Below are positions 19,629 to 32,238 of a stretch of DNA of 64,000 nt, piece by piece. The notes under the pieces were generated by a model. It was not told where the DNA came from, did not search any database, and was given only the letters and a program-made list of their open reading frames with translations. Position 1 is the stretch's first letter; every line of letters begins with the position of its first letter. The position numbers and the translations under genes are program-made. The stretch is taken from contig JANFAH010000124.1 in assembly GCA_024663395.1 (NCBI GenBank), positions 1-64,000 of the forward strand, read 5' to 3'. Source of the DNA: Pisolithus tinctorius (lineage: Eukaryota > Basidiomycota > Agaricomycetes > Boletales > Pisolithaceae).

Positions 19629-20499
19629 TGTGGGGAGAGGGATCTCCCTACACTAAGAGTGTATGTATAGTGTCAATAGGAGGTCTACTAAGGGGCTATA
19701 GGGTTTCTGGCAAATGTGACACAAATGCGACCCCTCTTGAGTGACTTTGACACCCTCTGCACTCTAGGTCACCCAGCACTACATCCCCCTCTGTCAACTC
19801 ACTTCCCCCATGGTCACATCACCTTCTGACACTCTCCCTAGTCATTGTGACAAAGTCCGACACTTGTGACAGGTGTCCAGTTGCCTATACTTGCTCACTG
19901 GCACTCTTCAGGTCCACACTATGGGTTGTGTAAGTGCTTTGCTGTCGCTCTCATTCTCTTCTTGTTCGCTTCTATTCGGATCACTTTCGCTTCATTTACA
20001 TTTAGTCTCTCTTTTGATTACCAATGCTATTCTGGCCTCAGGGCCATCATTATGTCGATCTCACCTAATTCCCATCATTTCCTGTTGATCTTTTCACCTT
20101 TGACATTGCTCACTTTGTAGTTACATACTTGGCATGTAGCTACACATATACCTGTCTTCATTGACAGGAAAATAACAACTTTGAAGCCCCCAAGTTAGAG
20201 ATAGAGAGAACAAGCAGAGTAATGACATTGACACGACCCATACTGTTTCCCCTGCCTAGCGCTGAGTCGCAGGCATAATTCCGACAGATTTCTAGGCAGA
20301 CTCAAGGCCTGCACACTCCCTAATCCATCACGCTTTTTGTTTAGAAGTTGAGCGACTCATGTGACTTGGTCATGTTCATTCCTATCACCCTCCTACTGCT
20401 AGAGCAACTCCCCTTGGGTCAAACTCACACCTTCAGATTGCTTATCCCTAGGCTGGAGCCCACACCCTCATACTAGGTAGCAGATACCTGCTCCCCACA
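19629..20499 (+). repeat. L1 solo LTR, copy 2 (complete)
   Basis: 871 bp, TGTGGGGAG...CTCCCCACA. Flanks are CCAG (19625-19628) and CCGG (20500-20503), a 4-bp duplication with one transition. Removing LTR plus 4 bp joins the sequence upstream of the C2 protease to AFLVLVDSGSTHCFID in frame. Confidence 0.88.
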
Positions 20500-20579
20500 C
20501 CGGCATTCCTGGTACTTGTTGACTCTGGCTCTACACACTGTTTTATAGATACAAAATTTGCAAATAGAATCTCTGTTCC

Positions 20580-21525
20580 TGTCAAGTACGGGTTTACCCT
20601 CGGGTGACCAGGCTTCAAGACTGTCAAGTACAGGTTTACCCTCGGAGTGACCAGGCTTCAAGACCGGGTGACAGGGGTTAAGTCCGAGTGGCCAAAGTCA
20701 AGGCCGGGAAGATAGGGGCCAAGTCCGGTTGGACCGGAGTTGAGGCCGGAGGTTAGGGGCTAAGTCCGGAGGACCGGACTTAAGACCGGAAGCGCGGGAA
20801 CAAGGCCGGTAGCGTGGGAAACCGACCGGTCTTGGAGTGCGCACAGGGGGAAGCCGGTCCGGGGTTGGATCTACCTCCCTTGGTCTCAGCTTATGTGCTG
20901 TACCCTTATGCAAGCCGGGGAGAGGTCCGGGACAGGGGTCAGGGATAGCTTAAGGCTTGGCCTTAGCTATAGAGTAGTCTCGAGGGGTAATACGGAGTTG
21001 AGGGTAATACTAAGTTGATATTCTGACTGGGGTGCTACAAAGTATGTACAGGGGTTAAATACATGAGGCCGGTCCGGAGTAAAGAACATGAAGCCGGACT
21101 TGTTAATAAGCTATTAGCAAGAAGATTAGCAAGAGTGTGGATAGCCACAGAGGCTGTGCAGAGACTAATAGCTAAAGTCCGGGTGACCGGCATACCGGGG
21201 TCAGACACAGGATTTGTACAGTAAGCAAAGTCAGATGAACGGGCTAGACTAAATATAGTACAAACAAAGAGAAACAGACCGGAGTTATGTCCAGGTGACC
21301 CGGACATAGACCTGGGAGGACCAGGGTGGAGCAGTGCAAGGCCGGGAGGCCGAAATGGACCGGAGACAGGGGTAAAACACCGGACTTGAGTTATGCAGGC
21401 CGGAGTTGAGTTATCTAGGGCCAGGATTGGGTTGTCTAGGCTGGACCAGGACCGGAGTTGACCGGAGATAGGGGCTAGGGGTCCGGACTGGACCGAGTCC
21501 GAGTCCGAGAGTCATGGATATGACA
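20580..21525 (-). repeat. LARD LTR unit A (outer left)
   Basis: Plus strand TGTCAAGTACGGG...GGATATGACA. Its first 42 bp (TGTCAAGTACGGGTTTACC and following) are present twice in tandem (20580-20621, 20622-20664). The rest matches units B and C closely. Confidence 0.88.
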
Positions 21526-22392
21526 AAGACCGGGTGACAGGGGCTGAGTCCAAGTGGCCAGAGTCAAGGCCGAGAGACAGGGGCCAAGTCCGGTTGGACC
21601 GGAGTTGAGGCCAGAGGTTAGGGGCTAAGTCCGGAGGACCGGACTTAAGGCCGGGAGCGTGGGAACAAGGCCGGTAGCGTGGGAAACCGACCGGTGTTGG
21701 AGTGCGCACAAGGGGAAGCCGGTCCAGGGTTGGATCTACCTCCCTTGGTCTCAGCTTATGTGCTGTACCCTTATGCAAGCCGGGGAGAGGTCCAGGACAG
21801 GGGTCAGGGATAGCTTAAGGCTCGGCCTTAGCTATAGAGTAGTCTCGGGGTGTAGTACAGGAGTTGAGGGTAATACTTAATTGATATTCTGACTGAGGGT
21901 ACTACGACGTATGTACAGGGGTTAAATACATGAGGCCGGTCCGGAGTAAAGGACATGAAGCCGGACTTGTTAATAAGCTATTAGCAAGAAGATTAGCAAG
22001 AGAGTGGATAGCCACAGAGGCTGTGCAGAGACTAATAGCTAAAGTCTGGGTGACCGGCATAACCGGGGTCAGACACAGGATTGTACAGTAAGCAAAGTCT
22101 GATGAACACGCTAGACTAAATATAGTACAAACAAAGGGAAACAGACCGGAGTTATGTCCGGGTGACCCGGACATAGACCTGGGAGGACCGGGGTGGAGCA
22201 GTGCAAGGCCGAGAGGCCGAAATGGACCGGAGATAGGGGTAAAACACTGGACTTGAGTTATGCAGGCCGGAGTTGAGTTATCTAGGGCCGGGACTGGGTT
22301 TTCTAGGCTGGACTAGGACCGGAGTTGACCGGAGATAGGGGCTAGGGGTCCGGACTGGATTGAGTCCGAGTCTGAGAGTCATGGATATGACA
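21526..22392 (-). repeat. LARD LTR unit B (inner left), lacks the first 42 bp
   Basis: Directly follows unit A with no spacer, starting AAGACCGGGTGACAGG and ending GGATATGACA. It is more like unit C than like unit A (for example, the shared GGTGTAGTACAGGAG stretch), so it is probably the original 3' LTR. Confidence 0.85.
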
Positions 22393-25300
22393 GTATCCCC
22401 CTCTTAGGAACCGAACCCTTGAGGTTCCATAGGGAAATATGTTCAGAGGGTTATGCAGTGAGGTCCCATGACTAGGAGTGAGTCCGAGTGCACACACAGT
22501 GCCAAGGGTGAGCCCGAGGGCTGGGAGACAGGCCAGCGATGACCAGAGGTCCAGTAATTCAGACCGGAATAGCATAAGCCGGGTTTGGGGGCAAGGGTCA
22601 AGTCCGAAGACTGTTCTGGGAACCCGAGGCCAGAGAAGCGACAACAAGAGGGCCGGAGACCGGTCTAGGAGGCTGCCAGACAGTTCAGCAGGCCGGGACA
22701 AGGCAAAGCCGAGTCCAGAAGTGACTAGACTAGCTGTACGGGGGTTTCCAGAGACAGCTGAAAGCTGAGGCCGATGTCTCAGAGGGCCGGAGTTGCACTT
22801 CGGAGCTGGGTTAAGGCAAACCGAAGGCTGGGAACAACCAGGTAAGGCCTAGGGGTGTGCAGGAGTGTGCCACTAGGGCCAGAAGTGTGCTTCAAAGCCG
22901 GTTCAGGGCAACATGGAGACCGAGAGGGTCGGAGAGGTCCAGAGATGACCAAAAGACAGTCCAGGGGTGTACCAGTGTGATGCTGAGTGACACCAGAAAG
23001 ACACAAAGGCTGGGTGCAGGGAAGGCCGGGAAAACCGGTCTAGGAATGCACTGGTTGGACTGGGAGTATGCTGCAGGGGTACAGAGGGTCATGAGAAGTG
23101 CCGAGAAGGCTGGGTTGGGTCCAAGGTCTGCTCCAGGGGGTCACGGAGTCTGAGAGTGTGTATCTACAGAAAAAGAAAACAGATAACAGAAAACCAAGAA
23201 AACATATAACAAAGAAACAGGAAACCGAAGCCAGAGACAGGGGTCAAAGCTGAAGGCTGAGACCGAGGGTGGCTCAGGCCGGTGGTGGCCAAAGCTGGAG
23301 ACCGAGACCGAGAGTGGTGGAGCCAGTTGTGCTAAAGCGACTGGTCTGGAGAAAACAGCAAAACCAAAGACTGGTCAAGGGGACAGAAGGCTGGGAAGGC
23401 CGGGAACCGGTCTGAGAGTCAGAGAGGACCGGAAGGGGCAACCGGAGACCGGTCTAATGGTCAGGGGGGCTTAGAAAAGCCAGGTGGGGACCAGTCGGGA
23501 GCCAGTAAGGGCTAAAAGGGCTAGAAAGGCTATGGGAGATCAGACTCGACCTGGATGGGGCTGTAAGGCCGGAAATCCCAAGGGAGACCGGTCTGGGGTT
23601 GGGCAGGGCCGGAGTGGCTGGCTGGAGGCTGGTCTGAAGGTGTTGGAGGGGTTCAGGGTAGTCGGAGATGACCTGAGGTGCTATCCAGCTAGCAGGCTGA
23701 CAATGGGAGGCCAAAACAGTGTAGGCTGACAGGCTAACACTGAGACCGGGGTAACCAGGGGTAGCAAGGTGTAACCCCGAGGCCGGAAGCGGCAAGGCCA
23801 AGTGCCGAGCACCTTGGAAACAGGCTGGATGGGCTTCTGGAGGTCATCGAGGGACTAGGGGCTGTCTACAACAGCTAGAGTTTGGTCTGGACAAGGACTG
23901 GAGGACCTAGCATATCTAGGCATGAACCGGGGACCAGCAGGTCATAAGACCGGTTCAATGAAGGCCTAGGGATGTCAACAGGAGGTGAGTCCGGGTGTTG
24001 AGTCCGGTTTAGGGGTGTCCGGAGTTGGTTGGAGGTGGGTTTTCTGGTGGCAAGAAGCCCGAGGGCCAAAAGTCATTGGAGGACTGGTTCAGGGGGTCTG
24101 GAGACCGGGTGAGGCCTAGGGGTTGTCCAGCTGAAAGGCTGACAACAGGAGGCTGAGGCCAGTGAGACCAGTGAACACACAATCACTGAGGCCGAGGACT
24201 ACTGAGATAGTGAGACCGGAGTACCAACACAGATGTTAGGGGCTGGGAGCAACCCAGGGCAGGTGGTTTGGGAGTGCTTTGGTATGCAAGGACCGGACCA
24301 AGGAACTGGGGACCAGTGTGCAGGGACCGAGTGGGGTTGTGCTGAGGGCACTGGAGAGGTAGTGGACAGGGGTTTGCAAAAGTGTAGGTCACTAGCGAGG
24401 TCCCTTATCCCCCTCTTAGGGTAGACTTCCCAAGTCTACAGGGGTACAAGGTGTGGGCTAGGACCACCGAGAGGAGTACCAGACAGGTAGTAGGAGTACT
24501 ACCACCGGAGTTGCAAGTCCGAGTACTGAGAATGCTGAGACCGGCTTAACAGGTGTCAAGACCGGTTTCGGGAAGCTTTTTCAAGGCCGGAAAAGCTTAA
24601 AAACCGGAGATACAAGGCCGACAGAGCAGGCCGGACTGGTATGGGGATAGTAAGGAGTGTCGGAGTCAAAGGTGAGGGTATGAAGGCCGGAACCAGAGCC
24701 CGAGAGGAAACCAGAAGGCCGGTGAAGACCGGCAGGCCAAAAGACAACCGGTAAGACCGGAGTTAGGAGAGTGGGTAGGACTGGAGTTCCAGAGTCAATG
24801 GTGGGGTGACAGTGGCAATGGTTAGGGGAAGGTGAGGGGTTAGCTGGTACCCGAAGGGGCCTCGCGAACATACAAGTTCCGGGGTGAGTGGGTGAGCTGG
24901 GAAAACAGACTGGCAGAGTCGGGGGTTTGTCAGATGGGCCAAAGCCTGGGGTGTCTTGCAAGCAAATTCATGCTCCAAGGCGGGGTTGACGTCAGGGGGG
25001 TTAGCAAACTTTTAGTACTAGGTGGGGATAGGTGACTGCACTACACTCGGCCACCAACGGGTGCCTATTGAGTGGGCTAGTCGGTTCCCTACAACCTAGA
25101 TACTTCAGTTCCTAACGAGTTGACAAGGCCGGTTAAACAGGGGTCGGAGACCGAGAGAGAACCAAGGCCAGGTCCACCAAGGACCGGAAAGGGGTGCTAG
25201 GTCGACACCATAGCACCTGGGGTAGAGGACAGGGGTAGTTCCGGGAGGAGGGAGAGGCCCGAAGGCCAAACGAGTGACAGAGGAGTAGCATAGAGCTACC

Positions 25301-27280
25301 CAAGGGGTATCAGAGGCCGAGGGAGGCCGGAGATGGGAGACCGGCCAAAAGAAGGAAGTCCGGAGTGAGCAAGACCGGTCAGGGGCCATGAGGAGGCCTG
25401 GAGATGAACACTGCAGAAAAGAGAAAGAAAGCCGGAGTCAGCAAGACCAGTCAGGGGCTCTAAGGAAGTCCGGAGACAACAGGCCAGACAAGGGCTGACA
25501 AGGCCTAGTGTGGGAGGGAAGACCGGAACTCAGGAGACTGGTCTTAAAGGAGTCCGGAGGTGGAAAAAGCGGACACAAATAGGGGGACCGGAGTTAGCAA
25601 GTCCGGTCCAAGGCTACAAAGCCAGGTTGAGGCCGAGGGACTGGCAGGACGAGCCAGGGTCACAAGGGGACCGGAGTTGGCAAGTCCGGACCAGGGCTGT
25701 AAAGCTGGGTGAAACCAAAGGCCTGGCAGGACAAGCCAGGGGTGCTAAGGGGAACAGAGTGGTGCACTAATTGACCTGTCTCTACCGAGACCACCAGTTT
25801 GGCTTCTGGTGTACCAGAGTACCAACTTGTTGACCCAGCTAGGATCCTGGGGTAGACTCTAATTGTTTTGTCTCAACCAAGACCACCGGTTTTGGCCTCC
25901 GGAGTACAAAGTTACCAACCTGATAACCCGGTTAGGACCCCGGGGTAGATAGAGGACAGGAAAAGGACCGGAAATGAAGTCAGGGACCGGGATAGGGGCC
26001 GGAGGACCGGCAGACCGGTCCTAGACCGAAAATCGGGGGTCAGGAGCAAGTCCAAAGGGCTAGCATGCCCAGGGGGTACCTCTAAGTGAAAAGTGAGGCC
26101 GGAAAAGAGGTCAGGACCAGGCTAAGGGCCAGAGGGCTGGCAGACCGGTCTTAGACCAAAACAGAGGTGTCACGTGCTAGCTAAGACCACCAGAGCCGAG
26201 GCCCGGTGCAAGTCCAAAGGACAAGCACCACCCCGAGGCCGAGGTGACTAGTGCAGGACCGGGACAATGGGCAGGAGACCCGGGAGGGGTCTGTAAGGAA
26301 CAGAAAAGGTCTGAGGAGAGCCAGGACCGGTCCAAACCTAGTAACAGGTCTAGACAAGTCCGGGTGAGGTGGCTGAATCAAACCGGGGCTGAGAGGGCCA
26401 GTAACAAAGGGCAGGAGGCCGAGGGAAGTGGCAAACTGGCTTCAGACAAGTCCAAGTGAGTGTGGACAAGCCAACCCAGGGCCGGACAGGCTGGTGACAG
26501 ACAGTTCTGGAGACTGGAAAGGGGGTCCAGGGCTCCAAGGCCAGTGTAGCAAAGGCTGAGGGTGGAGACCGGACCCAAAAACTGCTGAAGCCGAGTGCCG
26601 ATGGGGAACCAGGGAAGGTGTTGAGGGCTGGGACTGGCCAAGTCCAGGCTTGGGGGCTGCACCGGAGGTGCACAGACGTCCAAAGACCAACACTGGGGAG
26701 TCAGGAGGTCAAATGAGTGATGAGATCCCAGTGTTCAGTACAGTAGAACTGGACGAAGACAGCTGGGCTAGAGTGCTGGGATGACTGAAGTAAGGACTGT
26801 GGTGAAGACCGGGGTGACCAGCCAGGGGTCAGAGGTAGCTCGGGGGAGCTAACAGAAGTGAGTCCGGTTGATGAGGCCGGCTCAGGGGCAAGTCTGGAGA
26901 GTAACTCTGACTTGGGAGTGGGCTCAGGCGTGAACCCAGGTTGGTAGTGAGTCTGGATGTTGAGTCCGACTCAGGGGTTGACATGGCCGGTCCGGAGTCA
27001 GGAGAAAACGAGTGGCAGGCAGGGATCAGGAGTAAGGGAATGGATGCATTAAGTTTTGACTACTAAGGACATAGTGTCAGGGGTAATGCGACCCGGGGGT
27101 GTGCAGAGTGCCAAGGGGTGCCGGGTTACCTCTCTGCTTTAGCAGAGATCTCCAGGTTGGGCTCCGGAGTCAGACGAGAGGTACCCCGATGAGTCCCAAT
27201 GGGCAAGGTCATGGGTAGGGGCTCTAGAGCAGGACCTAGACATGATGAAGTGACTTGCACAAGTGTGAGTCAGAATATAC
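22393..27280 (-). other. Internal region of the LARD, no gene
   Basis: 4.9 kb, purine-rich on the plus strand, with very many CCGG and CCGGA motifs. On the sense (minus) strand it begins with the primer-binding site (27278-27268) and ends with the polypurine tract CCTAAGAGGGGGATAC (22408-22393). Pro/Leu/Ser-rich open frames of 60-130 codons occur on the minus strand, but none has a domain or runs on. Phrases such as AGACCGGTCTA recur, so it may have grown by internal duplication. Confidence 0.7.
27268..27278 (-). promoter_or_regulatory. LARD primer-binding site, self-priming type
   Basis: On the minus strand ATATTCTGACT, two bases (GT) after the LTR end CACA. Perfect complement of AGTCAGAATAT in the LTR (minus strand, 27686-27676). 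Relative to C2, one base is changed in both partners (A to T in the site, T to A in the LTR). Confidence 0.8.
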
Positions 27281-28184
27281 TGTGAAGTACGGGTTTACCC
27301 TCGGGTGACCAGGCTTCAAGACCGGGTGACAGGGGCTGAGTCCGAGTGGCCAGAGTCAAGGCCGAGAGACAGGGGCCAAGTCCGGTTGGACCGGAGTTGA
27401 GGCCAGAGGTTAGGGGCTAAGTCCGGAGGACCGGACTTAAGGCCGGGAGCGTGGGAACAAGGCCGGTAGCGTGGGAAACCGACCGGTGTTGGAGTGCGCA
27501 CAAGGGGAAGCCGGTCCGGGGTTGGATCTACCTCCCTTGGTCTCAGCTTATGTGCTGTACCCTTATGCAAGCCGGGGAGAGGTCCAGGACAGGGGTCGGG
27601 GATAGCTTAAGGCTCGGCCTTAGCTATAGAGTAGTCTCGGGGTGTAGTACAGGAGTTGAGGGTAATACTTAATTGATATTCTGACTGAGGGTACTACGAC
27701 GTATGTACAGGGGTTAAATACATGAGGCCGGTCCGGAGTAAAGGACATGAAGCCGGACTTGTTAATAAGCTATTAGCAAGAAGATTAGCAAGAGAGTGGA
27801 TAGCCACAGAGGCTGTGCAGAGACTAATAGCTAAAGTCTGGGTGACCGGCATAACCGGGGTCGGACACAGGATTGTACAGTAAGCAAAGTCTGATGAACA
27901 CGCTAGACTAAATATAGTACAAACAAAGGGAAACAGACCGGAGTTATGTCCGGGTGACCCGGACATAGACCTGGGAGGACTGGGGTGGAGCAGTGCAAGG
28001 CCGAGAGGCCGAAATGGACCGGAGATAGGGGTAAAACACCGGACTTGAGTTATGCAGGCCGGAGTTGAGTTATCTAGGGCCGGGACTGGGTTTTCTAGGC
28101 TGGACTAGGACCGGAGTTGACCGGAGATAGGGGCTAGGGGTCCGGACTGGATTGAGTCCGAGTCTGAGAGTCATGGATATGACA
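27281..28184 (-). repeat. LARD LTR unit C (right; the 5' LTR on the sense strand)
   Basis: 904 bp. The minus strand starts TGTCATATCC at 28184. A TATA-like TATTTAAC is followed about 33 nt later by AGTCAGAATAT (27686-27676), the predicted RNA start. Confidence 0.88.
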
Positions 28185-28301
28185 GTTCCCCTCTACTCCA
28201 TCCCACCAGTCCAGCTTTGGCTGTTTGACAGCACCTCCAACTTGGTCATCACCCAGGCAGCAGATCTCATCTTCATCTTTCCCTCCAGTGATGCACCCCG
28301 G

Positions 28302-28672
28302 TGTAGGGAACATGAACCTTTTCCCTATGAGAAGTCGCACTTCGGTTGGGTCGAAGGGGAAGTTTGAGGGTGAAGAGTGTAGGAGAGAGTCGAGGGGGAT
28401 TTGAACTTAGGGGTTGTGGCTGAGAAAGACTTGGTGTCGAGAGATAGAGAGCTGACTAAGCATGCAGGTGGTCACAGCGTGGGCCATGTCACTTGAAAGC
28501 TACAGTACACCAGGGAGAACTACACTACACTAGCTACCACTGTTTACTCTGTGCTCTTGCCTTTGGGAGAGCAAACTTCAGCTCCCTTTTTTGCCAAGGT
28601 TCTTCTTTAGGGACAGGATATATTTTTCTCGGGCAAGTTCCCTCTTTGTTTGTCTAAGGTACTTACCCTGCA
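28302..28672 (+). repeat. L2 solo LTR, copy 2
   Basis: 371 bp, TGTAGGGAAC...TACCCTGCA. The first ~340 bp match 3442-3770 in inverse orientation. Flanks CCCGG and TCCAG form a 5-bp duplication with two transitions. Removing 371+5 bp returns the C2 protease to one frame across the gap. Confidence 0.75.
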
Positions 28673-30665
28673 TCCAGAGCAAAGCCCCTTCAGGGTCGAC
28701 CTGACTTGAGCAGAACATACTTCTTCTGGAGTCAGAGTTCTTGGCCATCAGAAATCACATTGTTACACCAGTCACCCTCTATGTAACCCTGCTGGACTCT
28801 GAGTGCAAGGCAGTCTTAGGATACAACTGGCTCACCCAACACAATCTGTCGATTGACTGGGTCTCGAGCAGTATTAGATTCCAGATGCCTGTACAACGAG
28901 TGCCAGACCCCCCAACGTCACCCCCTGACCCCGAGCCTTCGGCTCTAATGAGCATCTGACCCCACAATTAGAGAAACCGGTTGCACCAGGCTTGACTTGC
29001 CCACCTATCGCCTTCATCAATGCCATGGCCTATGTCTGGGCATGTAAACTCAAAGGGTCTTCTCAGTTCAGCCTCCAGCTCCATCCCTCAGCTCTCACTT
29101 CCCTTCAGTCTTCAAAAGTAGAAGATGCACTGAACCTCTCCGGCATTCCACCGGAGTACCATGAGTATGCCAACATGTTCAGTAAATCCAAAGCCACTAC
29201 CCTAGCACCCCACCAAGAACACAATCTTAAGATCGAGCTGGAAGGAGACTCATCACCACCCCTTGGCCCTATCTACTCCCTGTCACCAGTAGAGCTTGAA
29301 GCTCTCTGGGCCTTCCTAGACGAGCATCTGGCTACTGAGTTCATCTGACTGACCTCTTCCCCCCATGGAGCACCAGTCCTCTTTGTCAAGAAGAAGGATG
29401 GCTCCCTTTGGCTTTGTGTTGACTTCTGGGGCTTGAACAAAATCGCTAAAAAGGACTGTTACCCACTACCCCTCATCACAGATCTCCTGGACTCGCCATC
29501 CTGGGCCAAGGTTTACACCAAAATCGACCTCAGACACACGTATCACCTAGTCCGGATTGCCAATGGTGATGAATGGAAAACTGCATTCCACACTCAGTAT
29601 GGGTCCTTTGAATGGCTTGTCATGCCTTTTGATCTGTCCAATGCCCTGGCAGTGTTTCAATGCTTCATCAACACAGTGTTTGCTGACCTCCTAGACATAT
29701 GCATCATGGTCTACCTGGATGACATACTCATCTACTCCAACAACAAGAACTCACACTGGCAGCATGTTAAAGAGGTTCTGCGCTGACTCTGGAAACATGG
29801 CCTGTATGCCAAACTGGAAAAATGTGAGTTCCATTCCAAATCAGTAGAATACCTAGGCTACTGTCTTTTGCCAACTGGCCTCACCATGTCCATCAAAAAG
29901 ATCAAAGCTGTCTGCAACTGGCCTGAACCCCAGAAGGTCAAGGACATTCAGTCCTTCCTAGGCTTTGCCAACTTCTACCAATGCTTCATCTACAACTACT
30001 CAGACATCATTGTCCCCTTGACCCACCTTATGCAAAAAAACATACCCTGGAACTTCTCCAAGGAGTGCCAGTTGGCCTTCAATAAGCTCAAAGAAGCTTT
30101 CACCACCACTCCTATCCTTACTCACTTTGTTCCTGGTGCTCAGCTCACAGTGGAAACTGATGCCTCAGACTATGCCATTGCTGGCATACTGTCCATTACC
30201 AGTGAAGACAACCAACTTTGCCTGGTCTCCTTTTACTCCTGGACACTGTCTGTGCCAGAACTCAACTATGACACCCATGATAAGGAGTTGCTTGCTATCT
30301 TTGAAGCCTTCCAGGCCTGGAGACACTACTTGGAGGGTGCCCCTCTACCCATTGATGTGGTCACTGACCACAAAAACCTAGAATACTTCTCAACCTCTAA
30401 GGTACTCACATGCCAGCAAGCCCAGTGGTCCAAGTACCTGTCACAGTTCAACCTCATCATCTGTTTCTGCCCAGGTAAGCTTGGTGCTAAGCCCAATGCT
30501 CTCACTAGATGATGGGATGTCTACCCCAAAGAGGGGGATAGGGGCTATGCCCAGGCAAACCCCCACAACCTCTGACCAGTGTTCATGCAAGAACAGCTAG
30601 TCTCAGCTCTCCATGCCACATGCTTGGAGTACCCCATACTACATGCCAGCCTTCTAATGGACATA

Positions 30666-32238
30666 CAGTGAGGGACAAAAGCGTTGCAATGTTTGTGAGG
30701 TGTGACTTGTTGCTGATGTAGCTCAGGCTATTCTGCACGGATAATAATGATACCTATACCATTGGAAAGGGGTGACTCTAAGCTTTCCAGAGCACTAAGG
30801 TTCAGTCCAAACAAAGCAATACATGCCAAGATACACCCTATTCTTTCTGAAAAGTGCATTGCAACGCTTTTGTCCCTGACTGGTGAAATCATGAAATGTG
30901 ACCTTTTGATGGGATTAAGGGCATGGAGGATGGGAAAAAATGCTTACATAATAAACCACATGATCATCCAGATGATTTGTCAGCATGTAAACAATGACAA
31001 ACATTGGACTTGTACCATTAATCCTCCCTCTTTTACCACAACTCATGAAATCATCTCTCTAGCTCACATGGTCATTTTCTCAAGGAATTCTTATCAAATA
31101 CTGGTGGCCACAACAGTGCCATCAGTATAACATGCTCTCAGAACAATCAGTCCCTTGAAAAACCTGCTGTCAGTCATTTCCTGGACTGTTTACCCCCCCA
31201 TGCCTGATGTGTTCTGGGACTAATCAGTACTTGGAAGGCTGAGAATGTTTTGGAGGTCAATCTGGCACTTCAGAACATGATGTACAAACCAGTCCCCTCT
31301 CAACCAATGCATTTCTGGCACAGGGACAGTGGTATGGAAGTTAGGGCAAGACAAAATCCTCTTTACCCCTGGGTGTCATCAGAAGGATATGCCACTGAAC
31401 TGCCATGGAGCAGAATCCTGTGCTTCCATCTGGCCCTGAATATTGCCTTTGGTCACATATGACCAAATAATCCTTCCCCAGTCATCTACAGTTCAGATCA
31501 GAGCAAGATCTAGTGAACCCTCTTATGGTGCTCAGAGCACAAGGAGGTTTTGTCTCACCCCGACTTCCATATCAGTGTTCCTGGGCCAGAAATGCATTGG
31601 TTGAGAGGGGACTGGTTTGTACATCATGTTCTGAAGTGCCAGATTGACCTCCAAAACATTCTCAGCCTTCCAAGTACTGATTAGTCCCAGAACACATCAG
31701 GCATGGGGGGGTAAACAGTCCAGGAAATGACTGACAGCAGGTTTTTCAAGGGACTGATTGTTCTGAGAGCATGTTATACTGATGGCACTGTTGTGGCCAC
31801 CAGTATTTGATAAGAATTCCTTGAGAAAATGACCATGTGAGCTAGAGAGATGATTTCATGAGTTGTGGTAAAAGAGGGAGGATTAATGGTACAAGTCCAA
31901 TGTTTGTCATTGTTTACATGCTGACAAATCATCTGGATGATCATGTGGTTTATTATGTAAGCATTTTTTCCCATCCTCCATGCCCTTAATCCCATCAAAA
32001 GGTCACATTTCATGATTTCACCAGTCAGGGACAAAAGCGTTGCAATGCACTTTTCAGAAAGAATAGGGTGTATCTTGGCATGTATTGCTTTGTTTGGACT
32101 GAACCTTAGTGCTCTGGAAAGCTTAGAGTCACCCCTTTCCAATGGTATAGGTATCATTATTATCCGTGCAGAATAGCCTGAGCTACATCAGCAACAAGTC
32201 ACACCTCACAAACATTGCAACGCTTTTGTCCCTCACTG
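30666..32238. mobile_element. Palindromic Tc1/mariner-type MITE, copy 2
   Basis: 1573 bp, exactly the length of copy 1, with TA on both sides (30664-30665, 32239-32240). Arms are nearly identical to copy 1, but the unique centre is inverted relative to it. Removal joins C2 pol in frame (LLMDI to EQLHKEILAAL), between RNase H and the integrase finger. Identical 127-codon frames in both arms are palindrome shadows. Confidence 0.92.

Larger units (their letters stand above)
20580..28184 (-). mobile_element. LARD: 7.6-kb non-coding LTR element inserted in the C2 protease
   Basis: The duplicated target GTTCC flanks it exactly (20575-20579, 28185-28189). Removing it joins the protease in frame (FANRISVP to LYSIPPVQL). 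LTRs are about 0.9 kb, TGTCA...TGACA. The internal region (22393-27280) has no coding signal. The sense strand is minus: the self-priming site follows the right LTR, and a polypurine tract precedes the left LTR on that strand. The left side carries two LTR units in tandem (21526-22392 and 20580-21525), giving three LTR units in total. It is probably moved by a C2-like helper. Confidence 0.9.

Noticed and set aside
22478..26693. Many Pro/Leu/Ser-rich open frames on the minus strand of the LARD interior
   Set aside because: Short, overlapping in several frames, no start-to-stop conservation between repeated parts; explained by the purine-rich, CCGG-dense composition.
20698..27966. Similar 70-90-codon frames in the three LARD LTR units
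   Set aside because: They are repeated only because the LTR is repeated; they have no domain.
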